A stretch of DNA of 10,422 nt from Bog-159 sp049511415 (GCA_049511415.1 JBEKYC010000117.1:1-10422); one strand, 5' to 3'; numbered from the stretch's first letter, positions 1 to 7,206 are shown. A program made the numbers and translations. Notes: generated from the letters alone by a model not told the origin.

Positions 1-152
1 GGCCGCGGTCCATAAACCGGCGTCCCGCCGCTCCCATCCAAATACCGGCGGATCGTCTTGCGATCAAAGCCCGTTAGCTCGCTGATCGCTCGCACACTCA
101 AACCCTGTCTCTTCAGTTCTTCGATTTCTTGCACGTCTTTCCCCCTAAACAT
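1..152 (-). CDS. istA: IS21-family transposase IstA, N-terminal 50 residues (partial at window edge)
   Basis: The minus-strand frame starts at ATG 152-150 and runs open off the left edge; the visible product begins MFRGKDVQEIEELKRQG. Residues 8-40 form a helix-turn-helix of the kind found at the start of IstA: a glutamate-rich helix, then LSVRAISELTGFDRKTIRRY and a Leu-Asp-Gly segment. IstA is the DDE transposase that works with the ATPase helper IstB; its catalytic core is outside the window. The start is supported by a strong ribosome-binding site, GGGGAGG at 165-159, six bases upstream. I cannot tell whether the full gene is intact. The identification rests on the N-terminal motif together with the IS21-like end upstream. 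Confidence 0.8.
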   Translation of the reverse strand, partial: MFRGKDVQEIEELKRQGLSVRAISELTGFDRKTIRRYLDGSGGTPVYGPR

Positions 153-240
153 TTTTGGCCTCCCCTGTTTTAGGGTCGACCATTATAGGGTGGGGGAATT
201 TTCAACCGGCACTATGGGTATTTTTGCACCGGCGCTGACA
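1..240 (-). mobile_element. IS21-family insertion sequence, istA-side end (partial)
   Basis: Read on the minus strand, the element begins at base 240 with TGTCAGCGCCGGTGC. Two related end-repeats follow, GCCGGTGCAAAAATACCC (233-216) and GCCGGTTGAAAATTCCCCC (210-192). Multiple terminal repeats of this kind, beginning with TGT, are typical of IS21-family ends. An IstA-type N-terminus starts about 90 bases inside. The rest of the element, including istB and the other end, lies beyond the left edge, so the inverted repeat and target duplication cannot be checked. The insertion lies 77 bases beyond the stop codon of the FGE gene and does not interrupt it. Confidence 0.85.
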
Positions 241-317
241 GTCGAACCTCCGATATGGCCGATCTGCGCAGCACATCGGACGACAAGGCGCTCGGCCCGA
301 TGAAAACTCATCTGAAT
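241..317. other. Short spacer between FGE gene and IS end
   Basis: These 77 bases separate the FGE stop codon from the IS21-family end. I see no ORF with recognisable content and no convincing terminator hairpin with a T-run for the minus-strand operon. If the operon terminator was further downstream, it has been displaced by the IS insertion. Confidence 0.5.
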
Positions 318-1265
318 TCATAGGTCTCTCACTACTCGAAAGCCGATATGCCCTGTGGAGCTGTCGGCCGGATTTCCAGTCCGGGCTGAGTTCCTATAGC
401 GCCAACAATAGGACTCGTGGCAGAGATAGGAACCGCCCTTCATTACCCTAGTCTCGCCCGTGGGCGGCCCGATCGGGTCAAGCCTTGTGGCTTCCACGTG
501 CCACGCGGGATCGAAATACTCCGCGCACCATTCCCAGACATTGCCAACCGCGTTGTACACACCGAAGCCGTTCGGCCCGAAGGCATTGACCGGCGCCACA
601 TTCGTAAACCCGTCTTCGCCTAGATCGAGATCCGGGAATGTGCCCTGCCAGATGTTGCAGCAGTGCCTGCCATTCGGCCTCAGCTCATCGCCCCAGGGAT
701 AAACCTTCTGCTCCAACCCGCCACGTGCCGCGAATTCCCACTCCGCCTCGGTGGGCAACCGGTAGCCTGCCCAAGCGCAGAAGGCCGCGGCATCGTTCCA
801 GGACACATGGACAACGGGATGGTACGGGCGAGCATCCACTGAACTGCTACTGCCTTCGGGGTGCGACCAATCCGCGCCATGAATAGCCAGCCACCATGGT
901 GTCTCGGGCATTGCGGGACCAGGGTCGCCCTTCGGCACGTGATTACGGAATACGAACGACCAGCCCAGGCGCTCGGCCTCGGTGCGATATCCCGACTCTC
1001 GCACGAACTCGGCGAACCGTTCGTTAGTCACGGCAAATTTAGAGATATAAAACGGACTCAGCGTGACTCGGCGAGCCGGTCCTTCGCCATCGGCCGGAAA
1101 TGGAGCGGGCGATTCGTTGCCCATGTAGAACGCGCCGCCCTCCAGCCGCAGCATGTTTTCCAGCGATCCCTTTGTGGCGCGGGGACGTTCAAAGGACGCC
1201 TTGACTGAGGTCGCGAAATGCTCCAGCCGAGACCTGGTAGGAGCGCAGCAAGGATGGTTGTGCAT
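318..1265 (-). CDS. Formylglycine-generating enzyme (FGE, SUMF1 family)
   Basis: The 315-residue product is a close match in layout to true aerobic FGEs, which oxidise the cysteine of a CxPxR motif in type I sulfatases to C-alpha-formylglycine using O2 and copper. The family core starts at about residue 38 (MLRLEGGAFYMGNE). It continues through ARRVTLSPFYISKFAVTNE (65-83), PWWLAIHGADWSHPEG (123-138), HPVVHVSWNDA (149-159), RLPTEAEWEFAARGG (169-183), NIWQGTFP (204-211), GEDGF (216-220) and GNVWEWC (241-247), ending in GFRVVRDL. The two copper-binding catalytic cysteines are present as C282 and C287 in GGSYLCHESYCWRYR, corresponding to human C336 and C341. This separates it from EgtB/PvdO-like relatives that lack the pair. 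No signal peptide is visible, so it is probably cytoplasmic. The ATG lies one base after the parvulin stop codon and has no clear Shine-Dalgarno sequence, which points to coupled translation. The first 37 residues are an unusual extension that contains CAPTR (residues 7-11). An alternative start at M38 would drop it. Confidence 0.93.
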   Translation of the reverse strand: MHNHPCCAPTRSRLEHFATSVKASFERPRATKGSLENMLRLEGGAFYMGNESPAPFPADGEGPARRVTLSPFYISKFAVTNERFAEFVRESGYRTEAERLGWSFVFRNHVPKGDPGPAMPETPWWLAIHGADWSHPEGSSSSVDARPYHPVVHVSWNDAAAFCAWAGYRLPTEAEWEFAARGGLEQKVYPWGDELRPNGRHCCNIWQGTFPDLDLGEDGFTNVAPVNAFGPNGFGVYNAVGNVWEWCAEYFDPAWHVEATRLDPIGPPTGETRVMKGGSYLCHESYCWRYRNSARTGNPADSSTGHIGFRVVRDL

Positions 1266-1266
1266 T

Positions 1267-2124
1267 TCAGCGCGCAGCAGCTTGGGCCACCGGAACCCAC
1301 TGTATGCTGGCCCGACAACGCATTTCGTCGATTGCCCGCAAGTAAGCTTCGTGCTCCCGGGCGAAGGTCAGGACGTCCTCGATGCCACGGCGCACTTCCT
1401 CGAAATCAGCCTCGCCGGCAGGTTTTTTGGAGTGCAGCATGGCGATGTGGAAGCCGAACGGAGTGGTGAAGATATCGGTGCGCTGGCCTGGCTCCAGGTC
1501 GCAGATGGCTTCCTCGAATTCCTCTACCATGTGACCTGCCGGAAACTGACCGAGGTCGCCACCCCTGTCCTTGCAGTCCGAGAAACGGTCCGCGACTTCG
1601 GCGAAGGGGACGCCGTGTTCCAGTTCAGCCAGCGCTGCCTCGATGGCGGCTTCGGCTTGCTCCTCGCTTTGTTCATGGTTCACGTACTTCACGATATGCG
1701 AAGCATGGAACATCGGCGGCCTCTGAAATTGCGGGCGATTGGCGCGGAAGAAGGTCTCCAGTTCCCCGGTCGTGGGCCTAATGGCGCCGGCCAGCATCTC
1801 CGCCCGGGTGCGCTTGAGCCGCAGGTTTCGCTCCGCCAGCAGGCGGGCCTCGTGGCGATCGAGGGTACTGCGGCATCCCCATTGTGCGGCCTGCCGCCCC
1901 AGTTCCTCGTCAATCTCAACGGCGGCAATGGGCCGCGGATCGCCCGCCGCATGCTGCTCGATCAGAATTCTGTTTTGCGCGGAGTGCTCCGCGGCGGCAC
2001 GCATGCGTTGCGCACGCTCGTTCAAGTCCGCGATGTTGTTCCACTGAACGTCGCGGCCGATGCGCAGAAACTCTTCGTGGATGATCTCTTCGGGGACGAG
2101 TTGGCCGTTCACCATGTACGGCAT
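1267..2124 (-). CDS. Parvulin-type peptidyl-prolyl cis-trans isomerase (PpiC family)
   Basis: This 285-residue protein catalyses cis-trans isomerisation of peptidyl-proline bonds. An N-terminal helical region of about 130 residues, rich in Glu, Arg and Ala, is followed by the parvulin domain at about 137-236. That domain opens with FHASHIVKYV (139-148), which matches the RASHILV start of parvulins. It includes FAEVADRFSDCKDRGGDLGQ (174-193), MVEEFEEA (199-206) and TPFGFHIAMLHSKKPAG (221-237). The layout resembles NifM/PrsA-like proteins, but there is no signal peptide or lipobox, so it should act in the cytoplasm. It starts three bases after the FG-GAP gene stop codon and ends one base before the FGE start. 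No Shine-Dalgarno sequence is seen; M4 is an alternative start. Its position suggests help in folding or holding a neighbour such as the sulfatase before export or FGE modification. That role is inference; the family call is firm. Confidence 0.9.
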   Translation of the reverse strand: MPYMVNGQLVPEEIIHEEFLRIGRDVQWNNIADLNERAQRMRAAAEHSAQNRILIEQHAAGDPRPIAAVEIDEELGRQAAQWGCRSTLDRHEARLLAERNLRLKRTRAEMLAGAIRPTTGELETFFRANRPQFQRPPMFHASHIVKYVNHEQSEEQAEAAIEAALAELEHGVPFAEVADRFSDCKDRGGDLGQFPAGHMVEEFEEAICDLEPGQRTDIFTTPFGFHIAMLHSKKPAGEADFEEVRRGIEDVLTFAREHEAYLRAIDEMRCRASIQWVPVAQAAAR

Positions 2125-2127
2125 GGT

Positions 2128-4299
2128 TTATTTCGTCAAGTTAATCAGCACCCGCACGCCTCCAGACAAATCCGGAACGACGATGTCCGGCAGGCCGGCG
2201 GATGGCGACTGGCCGTGGAGATTTTCGGTTAGCAGGCTACCGGGGAGGGGGCCGGTACCGATCGCGAAGGGCGTGGCGTACGTAGCGCCGCCCTGCCCGA
2301 GATACACGTTGATCGAGTCCGCCCCCAATACCAGCACATCCGGAATGCCGTCACCGTTCACGTCGGACACCAAGTCGATGCCAGTCCCGGCTCCGGGACC
2401 CTGGAGCAAGGGCCCAGCGGTGAACGCCCCCGTCCCGTCTCCAAGATAGATTGACGCAGCCGCTCCCAGGACCGCGCCAAGGACCAAGTCCAGGTTCCCA
2501 TCGCCGTTCAGGTCGACGAGGATAGGCTGCTGTGTACCTACGCCAAAACCCGTGGGTACCTGATTGAATCCGCCGTGCTGGTTGTTAAGCAGGACGTAGA
2601 CGTCAACGCCCGGTGCATACAACTGGCTGTTGGTCAGCACAATATCTGGCCAGCCGTCGTTGTTGATGTCCCCCGCCGCGATGCCGGAGAATCCGGTGGC
2701 AGGTGGGCTCGACACAATTGCCGCGGGCATCTGAAACGTGCCGTCGCCGTTGCCTAGCGCCAACAGATTGCCGGACGTTGCGAAATCCAGCTTGCCGTCG
2801 TGGTTGAAATCCGCCAGCACCACCTCACCGCCGGAATTCGGCGTCGGCGTGGCAGCCTTCAGCGTGAAGGTGCCGTCGCCGTTGCCCAGATATGATAGCA
2901 AGGCGTTAGGCGAGTCATTCACCGCCACCAGCAGATCGGGGATGTGGTCGCCGTTCAAGTCGCCGGTGACCAGGCAGGCCGCACCCGCCACAGCTACGCT
3001 GCTTCCGGTGCTGAAGGGTGCGGTGACCTTGCCGGTTCCCAGCAGTATAGTAAACCCTGTGCTAGTGATCACTGCCAAATCCGGCTTGCCGTCACCATTG
3101 AAGTCCGCGGCGGCCCCACACCCCGCACCGCCCGCGACGGTAGTCCACTGGCCGTCCTCGAATCTGCTCTTACCTTCGTTCAGCAGCACTGAGCTCGCAG
3201 AACCATTGTTCGTGACTATATCCGTGAGGCCGTTGTTACGCAGGTCGGCGAGGACAACATTGTGAAACGAGTTTTCATACACCGGATAATACACGGCAGG
3301 CTTGAACACGCCGCTGGCGGTACCGTAGGCGATGTAGCCGCTGGCCGAAACGAGATCCGGAAAACCGTCACCGTTCACGTCGCCGAGAGCGATTCCGCTC
3401 GTAACCGGAAGACTGAGGAGGTGCGGACCGGAGAAGCCGCCCGCCCCGTTGCCTGCATACAGATAAAACGCAGAGTTCGCCGTAAGCACGATCCCCGGAT
3501 GCCCCCCCTTGGCGAGCTTGCCTACTGCCAAGCCGGACGGCTGGTAGGGTTGAGAGAATAGTTGCGGGGCCTGGAACGTACCGTCTCCATTGCCTAGGAC
3601 GACCGCGAATCCCGTGCGGCTGATAGGCATGGTCACGGCCAAGTCGAGTTTCTTGTCGCCGTTAAAGTCGGTTGCGGCGATTTCGCCACCACCTCCGACC
3701 GGAAGCGAAACCGCCAAGACGCCCGGATTGAATAATCCGCCCCCTTTGCCAGTGAATAACCAGATGCCGTTTGCCCCTGCGGCGGCGACGTCCGGGATGC
3801 CGTCGCCATTGAAGTCGCCGAGAACGAGGTTGGCAACGGGACCAGGATCAGCGACTTCATAGAACGTAGGCTGTTGAAAGGTCCCATCGCCGTTACCGAA
3901 GGCGACTCCAATTCCGCTCGGATAGTCCTCGCCGACCATGTAGCCGGCGAAGACAATGTCCACCCTGCCGCCCGCGTTGAGGTCCGCAGCGACGAAACCG
4001 TCGGGCAGCATGTTCAGCAAGACTGTATTGGCGCCTCCGGGTCCGAAGGTGCCGTCGCCATTGCCAAAGAGAACCTCGATATAGCCTGTGAAGTTTACGA
4101 TGAGGTCAGGGATCCCATCCCCATTCGTGTCAGCGACTTGGACCCAAACGCCTTGCAACTCAGTGTAGTCGCGCCGGGCGAAGAATGTCGGCATGCCGGG
4201 CGTCGCAGCGTTGGCGACGACCGCAAGCGCCAGAAGGCATGCCACAGTACGCGCAGTGCGGCTGCAGACATGCCCGACAGGCACGGGGATTTCAGGCAT
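2128..4299 (-). CDS. Secreted FG-GAP/VCBS repeat beta-propeller protein with 14 repeats
   Basis: I chose ATG 4299-4297, which overlaps the upstream stop codon as TGATG and gives 723 residues. It puts a signal peptide at the N-terminus: a basic stretch (CSRTART), a hydrophobic core (VACLLALAVV) and a cleavage site after ANA. A TTG at 4350 would add 17 residues and bury the signal. The rest is tandem repeats of about 45-55 residues. Each has a calcium-binding-like DxNxDGxPD loop followed by a LGNGDGTF (FG-GAP) motif. I count 13 loops plus one degenerate final repeat, consistent with two seven-bladed propellers; repeats 5, 7 and 14 are degenerate. Such proteins are extracellular or cell-surface, and some bind glycans, but no catalytic residues are evident. 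Many repeats share a near-identical DNA stretch encoding GNGDGTF. Its place between the sulfatase remnant and the maturation genes suggests a surface partner; this is inference. Confidence 0.9.
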   Translation of the reverse strand: MPEIPVPVGHVCSRTARTVACLLALAVVANAATPGMPTFFARRDYTELQGVWVQVADTNGDGIPDLIVNFTGYIEVLFGNGDGTFGPGGANTVLLNMLPDGFVAADLNAGGRVDIVFAGYMVGEDYPSGIGVAFGNGDGTFQQPTFYEVADPGPVANLVLGDFNGDGIPDVAAAGANGIWLFTGKGGGLFNPGVLAVSLPVGGGGEIAATDFNGDKKLDLAVTMPISRTGFAVVLGNGDGTFQAPQLFSQPYQPSGLAVGKLAKGGHPGIVLTANSAFYLYAGNGAGGFSGPHLLSLPVTSGIALGDVNGDGFPDLVSASGYIAYGTASGVFKPAVYYPVYENSFHNVVLADLRNNGLTDIVTNNGSASSVLLNEGKSRFEDGQWTTVAGGAGCGAAADFNGDGKPDLAVITSTGFTILLGTGKVTAPFSTGSSVAVAGAACLVTGDLNGDHIPDLLVAVNDSPNALLSYLGNGDGTFTLKAATPTPNSGGEVVLADFNHDGKLDFATSGNLLALGNGDGTFQMPAAIVSSPPATGFSGIAAGDINNDGWPDIVLTNSQLYAPGVDVYVLLNNQHGGFNQVPTGFGVGTQQPILVDLNGDGNLDLVLGAVLGAAASIYLGDGTGAFTAGPLLQGPGAGTGIDLVSDVNGDGIPDVLVLGADSINVYLGQGGATYATPFAIGTGPLPGSLLTENLHGQSPSAGLPDIVVPDLSGGVRVLINLTK

Positions 4300-5348
4300 C
4301 AAAACTGGTATGTCGGCGGGCATGCGGCAGGACTCGTACTGTTGTTGCAATTCATACAGGTGTTTGGGCTAGTAGGGCAAGCATCGCCCGGCCCAGGAAT
4401 GACGACACCGTTGTTGTTGTTTCCGGTAAGACTATTCGCACAGTTAAGGTAGGCTATATAGTTCTGGAACGCGTTCTGGATGGCGGCCTGAACCTGCAGG
4501 ACGTTATTGCCACTGCTCGAATTGTTGAGATAGTAGAGTTCATTCTGGACGCTATTGTTGAAGAATCCGTCGACGTAAAGACTGGCTTGATTTGTCACCC
4601 CGCCGCCGGTGCTGTTGAAGTACTGGTTGCCAAGCTCTGCCAGGTTGGGCGACATGTTGCTGGGATACCAAGGGTGCACGGAGTAATTGTAAAATTCGTA
4701 TTGGTTTGACGTATTCGACGCACTGCTATTGAGGCCCATAATGGGGGGCGAGTCTTGATCGCATGTGTCCCAATAGCTGTAAATACCAAGCTTACCCCCA
4801 CCATAGGTGGTCTGTCCAAAGAAGGGAGCTGCGTTATTGCTGGTATCCGTCTGATCGCACGTTCTAAATGCAATCGCGTGGCTGGGCCAGTGGTTGCCAC
4901 CCACGGCGGCATCGGGGTAGTCATCGGCCGTGTGCAGAACAAAAGGCTGGTAGATTTCCCAACCCGGGCAGCCAGAAATTCCCCCAGAGCAGGCAGACGA
5001 GTATAGCGGGACGCGGGATATGCGGCGCTCCTGAAGAATCGAATGGTACGAGTTGTTGCTATCGTCGTATAGATAGATCGCGTCCTCAATGGCTTCGCGC
5101 CCAGCCAGGTAGTAAATGATATCGTTGCTATTACTGCGCCAGGAGGGGTTGCCGAGGGCCAAGCTGTAGAGGAAAGGCAGTAAGTCGACGGAAGAACAAG
5201 TATAGGGTAACGGAAAGGGGCCAGGCTGCATGGAGGCGTTGTTCCGCATTTGGGGGAAGCTGACAAAGAGCGGAACGTTCATCACCTCCTCGTACAAGCC
5301 GCCGCCCTTGGCGTGTAGGCCGTGGGAGCCACTGGTGAAGGTGGCCAA
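4299..5348 (-). pseudogene. C-terminal part of a sulfatase, lacking the catalytic N-terminal half and out of frame with the propeller gene
   Basis: The open frame starts immediately after an in-frame TGA (5351-5349) at a TTG, which is not a convincing start. It encodes about 349 residues. The first 30 carry a sulfatase-like segment: GSHGLHAKGG, then YEEVMNVPLFVSFP. In type I sulfatases this lies just after the FTSDHG metal-ligand motif, and here the DHG residues are missing. The upstream half of a sulfatase, with the CxPxR formylglycine site and metal ligands, is absent. The C-terminal 200 residues are rich in Asn, Ser, Tyr and Gly and contain several cysteines (for example CMNCNNS). The first ATG (5282) overlaps the propeller stop as TGATG, but starting there would cut the conserved motif. 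The stop codon overlaps the FG-GAP ATG. Family assignment rests on a short motif and on the FGE neighbour. It could also be one product with the upstream gene if the frameshift is a sequencing error. Confidence 0.6.
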
Positions 5349-6712
5349 TCAATGACATCGACCTGATCCGCACCTCCCGTGTTCGGGTCGAAGACCAGGT
5401 AGGCCAACTCGCCGTCAGGAGACAGTGCCAGAGTTTTGAATGACCCGGGGAGCGGCATGGCGCCGATCACGCGCTGATGTACAGTGTCTACGAAGGTGAC
5501 ATTGATTAGCCCGGTGAGTGCTAGGCGGCGACCGTCGGCGCTTGCGGCCATAGCGTAAGACGTATCGTAGATGCTGAGGCCGAGCCAACCGCCCGGAATC
5601 TGATCGGAAATCTCGGATGTATCGGGGTCAATCGCTTCGATCATGGAGGAGTCGAAGTTGGGGACGTAAATACGGTCGCCGTCAGGTGCGAAGCTCAGTG
5701 CCGTCATGGCCCCCAGAGCGCTTATCTGGGCGGTGATGGCCCCCGTGGAGGCAGCCATCGATACAACCAACGCGCTGGACTCGCCCAGTTCTATTTCGGA
5801 GCCGTCCGGTGATACAGCAATGGCGACGCCGTTGCCGGCGCCAGCCGGAAATACCTTCGCGATTTGTTGCGTAGCGATGTCGAAGGCGGCGACGCCGACG
5901 TTGCCCGAGTTATTCACCGCGAAATAGGCATGCGACGAATCGGGTGAAACGGCCACCCCGCCCACAGTAGTGTTCTTCGGGTAGCTGATCTGTTTGGCCA
6001 GACTCTGCGCGTTCAGATCGAGCAGGGCGAATTGTCCGGCGTAAGCTGCAAAAGTCCCAGCGTCGTTGAAGGTCACGGCGGCGTAGGCTCCGTCCGGCGT
6101 GATCGCCACACCCAGCGGATGCTTAACTCCCGAAGGAATCGAGATGCTTTGGACAGCGAAGCTTGAGGTATCGAACTCCATAAACTCGCTGGCGAGAATA
6201 TAAATCGTTCGGCCGTCCGACGAGATCGCAGGCGGAGGGAGGGGGATGGGGGAGAAGTCGGTCGAATAAGTACCGGGCGTCTGCACGTCGAATTGGACGG
6301 AGTTCGTCGCGGTAGCCACGCCGAGGACACTGACGTAGCCATTCTGGACAGCAGTTGCATACAACTCAGAGCCGTCAGGACTGAGCAGCACGCCGTAAGG
6401 GCTGGCACCGTACGTACTCAAAGAAATCGTCGCGGTGGTGGCGCCGGTGGCGGCGTTCAGCACGGAGATGGTGGAGTCGTTTTCGTTAGCGACGTAGAGA
6501 ATTTTACCGTCGGACGTAAGCGTGACACCGGCGGCACCCTGGCCCGCGATGAAAGTCTGGACCCGGCGCATGCTTCGATCAATAACCGTGACGGAAGAGG
6601 GCACGCCGCAACAGACCATCGTATAAGCATGCGAGGCTCGAACCGGCGAAATCGCGATCAATGTTGTAAAAACGCACAAACAGGGAGCGAAAAGCGTCGG
6701 TCGATATGCCAT
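5282..6712 (-). CDS. Secreted YVTN-type beta-propeller protein, 3' end disrupted
   Basis: The 476-residue product begins with a signal peptide (MAYRPTLFAPCLCVFTTLIA, cleavage probably near VRA or SHA at 25-29). It then has nine blade motifs of the SPDGxxLYV type: residues 67-74, 111-118, 165-172, 206-213, 256-263, 301-308, 342-350, 391-398 and 431-438. Such propellers are periplasmic or secreted and usually bind partners or ligands. The ATG has a strong ribosome-binding site, AGGAGG at 6725-6720, seven bases upstream. The last blade reaches VDVID (451-455), and the frame then changes into 21 residues without propeller character (WPPSPVAPTAY and on), ending at a TGA that overlaps an ATG. After D455 the next frame reads LATFTS, a normal propeller continuation, and then runs into the sulfatase segment. 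A lost base in GATTGG at about 5348 is the simplest explanation. It is the first gene of the operon. Confidence 0.85.
   Translation of the reverse strand: MAYRPTLFAPCLCVFTTLIAISPVRASHAYTMVCCGVPSSVTVIDRSMRRVQTFIAGQGAAGVTLTSDGKILYVANENDSTISVLNAATGATTATISLSTYGASPYGVLLSPDGSELYATAVQNGYVSVLGVATATNSVQFDVQTPGTYSTDFSPIPLPPPAISSDGRTIYILASEFMEFDTSSFAVQSISIPSGVKHPLGVAITPDGAYAAVTFNDAGTFAAYAGQFALLDLNAQSLAKQISYPKNTTVGGVAVSPDSSHAYFAVNNSGNVGVAAFDIATQQIAKVFPAGAGNGVAIAVSPDGSEIELGESSALVVSMAASTGAITAQISALGAMTALSFAPDGDRIYVPNFDSSMIEAIDPDTSEISDQIPGGWLGLSIYDTSYAMAASADGRRLALTGLINVTFVDTVHQRVIGAMPLPGSFKTLALSPDGELAYLVFDPNTGGADQVDVIDWPPSPVAPTAYTPRAAACTRR
5346..5351 (-). other. Probable single-base frameshift site joining propeller and sulfatase frames
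   Basis: On the minus strand the bases GTCATTGATTGGCCACC give V-I-D-W-P in the propeller frame. Adding one T after GAT gives V-I-D-L-A-T, which continues the propeller blade and enters the sulfatase frame without a stop. No classical X-XXY-YYZ slippery heptamer is present at the site, so programmed frameshifting looks unlikely. Confidence 0.55.
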
Positions 6713-6717
6713 CGGGG

Positions 6718-6725
6718 CTCCTCCT
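6718..6725 (-). promoter_or_regulatory. Ribosome-binding site of the YVTN-led operon
   Basis: AGGAGGAG on the minus strand, with AGGAGG seven bases before the ATG at 6712, is a near-perfect Shine-Dalgarno sequence. It fixes the start of the first operon gene. The downstream genes lack such sites and probably depend on coupling. Confidence 0.8.
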
Positions 6726-6750
6726 GCTGCGTTACGTGTGGCTTTTTGCT

Positions 6751-6759
6751 ATTCTATCA
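6751..6759 (-). promoter_or_regulatory. Possible extended -10 promoter for the operon
   Basis: The minus strand reads TGATAGAAT, a TGn extended -10 with five of six bases matching TATAAT. It would give a leader of about 30-35 bases before the ATG at 6712. The -35 position (about 6774-6779) is GCCGCC, which does not resemble TTGACA. The call therefore rests only on the extended -10 and its position. Confidence 0.35.
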
Positions 6760-7176
6760 CCCGGGCGGATGGCGGCGGCTGCCGGCCCATACAGGTTTGT
6801 TCTATTTTTGAAGGCTTTGGTGGCAGGGACGGATTTGACACCTCATGGTCAACGGCCAGTACGTCATTGCCCGGCATCAGGAGCGGGTCGGTGAGTGTTC
6901 TCGACATCGCGCAAGCAATCCTTAGACGCTGCATCTCGTTGGACTGGGCTTGGCAACGCCGGGGCTTCCATAACAAAATCGGCCGACTTGGGAAGGCTGT
7001 CTCCTTATGGCATTGACGATCTCAAACGACTTTAGAGGCAAAGCAGGCAATGGAAGAGCGCCGACGGGGCAGTCGGGTTATCCGCGCGTGAAACAAGGCA
7101 GCTTTACGACCGCTGAGCGGGAACGGGGCCTCAAGAGGCCGCCACAGGCTGGGAGCATTTCGGAGCCTGCCCCACG

Positions 7177-7206
7177 AGTAAACCCCGGCCGGTTTCCCGG
7201 CCGGGG
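7177..7206 (-). terminator. Rho-independent terminator downstream of the 534-residue protein gene
   Basis: A perfect 10-base-pair GC-rich stem, CCCCGGCCGG and CCGGCCGGGG (7206-7197 and 7192-7183 on the minus strand), encloses a GAAA tetraloop and is followed by TTTACT. It begins 28 bases after the stop codon at 7234. The T-run is short, but the stem is very stable. It should isolate this gene from the downstream operon. Confidence 0.75.

Noticed and set aside
1153..2232. A 359-codon open frame on the plus strand
   Set aside because: It lies opposite the parvulin and part of the FGE gene, both with clear family motifs, and its translation has no recognisable domain. It is a shadow of high-GC coding sequence.
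2700..4100. Repeated short DNA blocks resembling an array of direct repeats
   Set aside because: They are the codons for the GNGDGTF motif of FG-GAP repeats, spaced by blade length and in frame. They are not CRISPR or intergenic repeats.
3874..4452. A 192-codon open frame on the plus strand
   Set aside because: It is antisense to the FG-GAP gene and its sulfatase neighbour and arises from their repetitive high-GC codons. No motif supports it.
5335..5365. Programmed -1 frameshifting between the propeller and sulfatase frames
   Set aside because: No X-XXY-YYZ slippery sequence is found at the overlap. A lost base explains the pattern more simply.
6844..6924. A plus-strand MVNGQ start resembling residues 4-8 of the parvulin
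   Set aside because: The similarity covers only about 20 bases with several mismatches, and the frame stops after 26 codons. Chance is the likely explanation.
6749..6976. A 75-codon minus-strand frame upstream of the operon
   Set aside because: It has no recognised domain or good ribosome-binding site, and it runs over the possible promoter. The evidence is too weak to call a gene.
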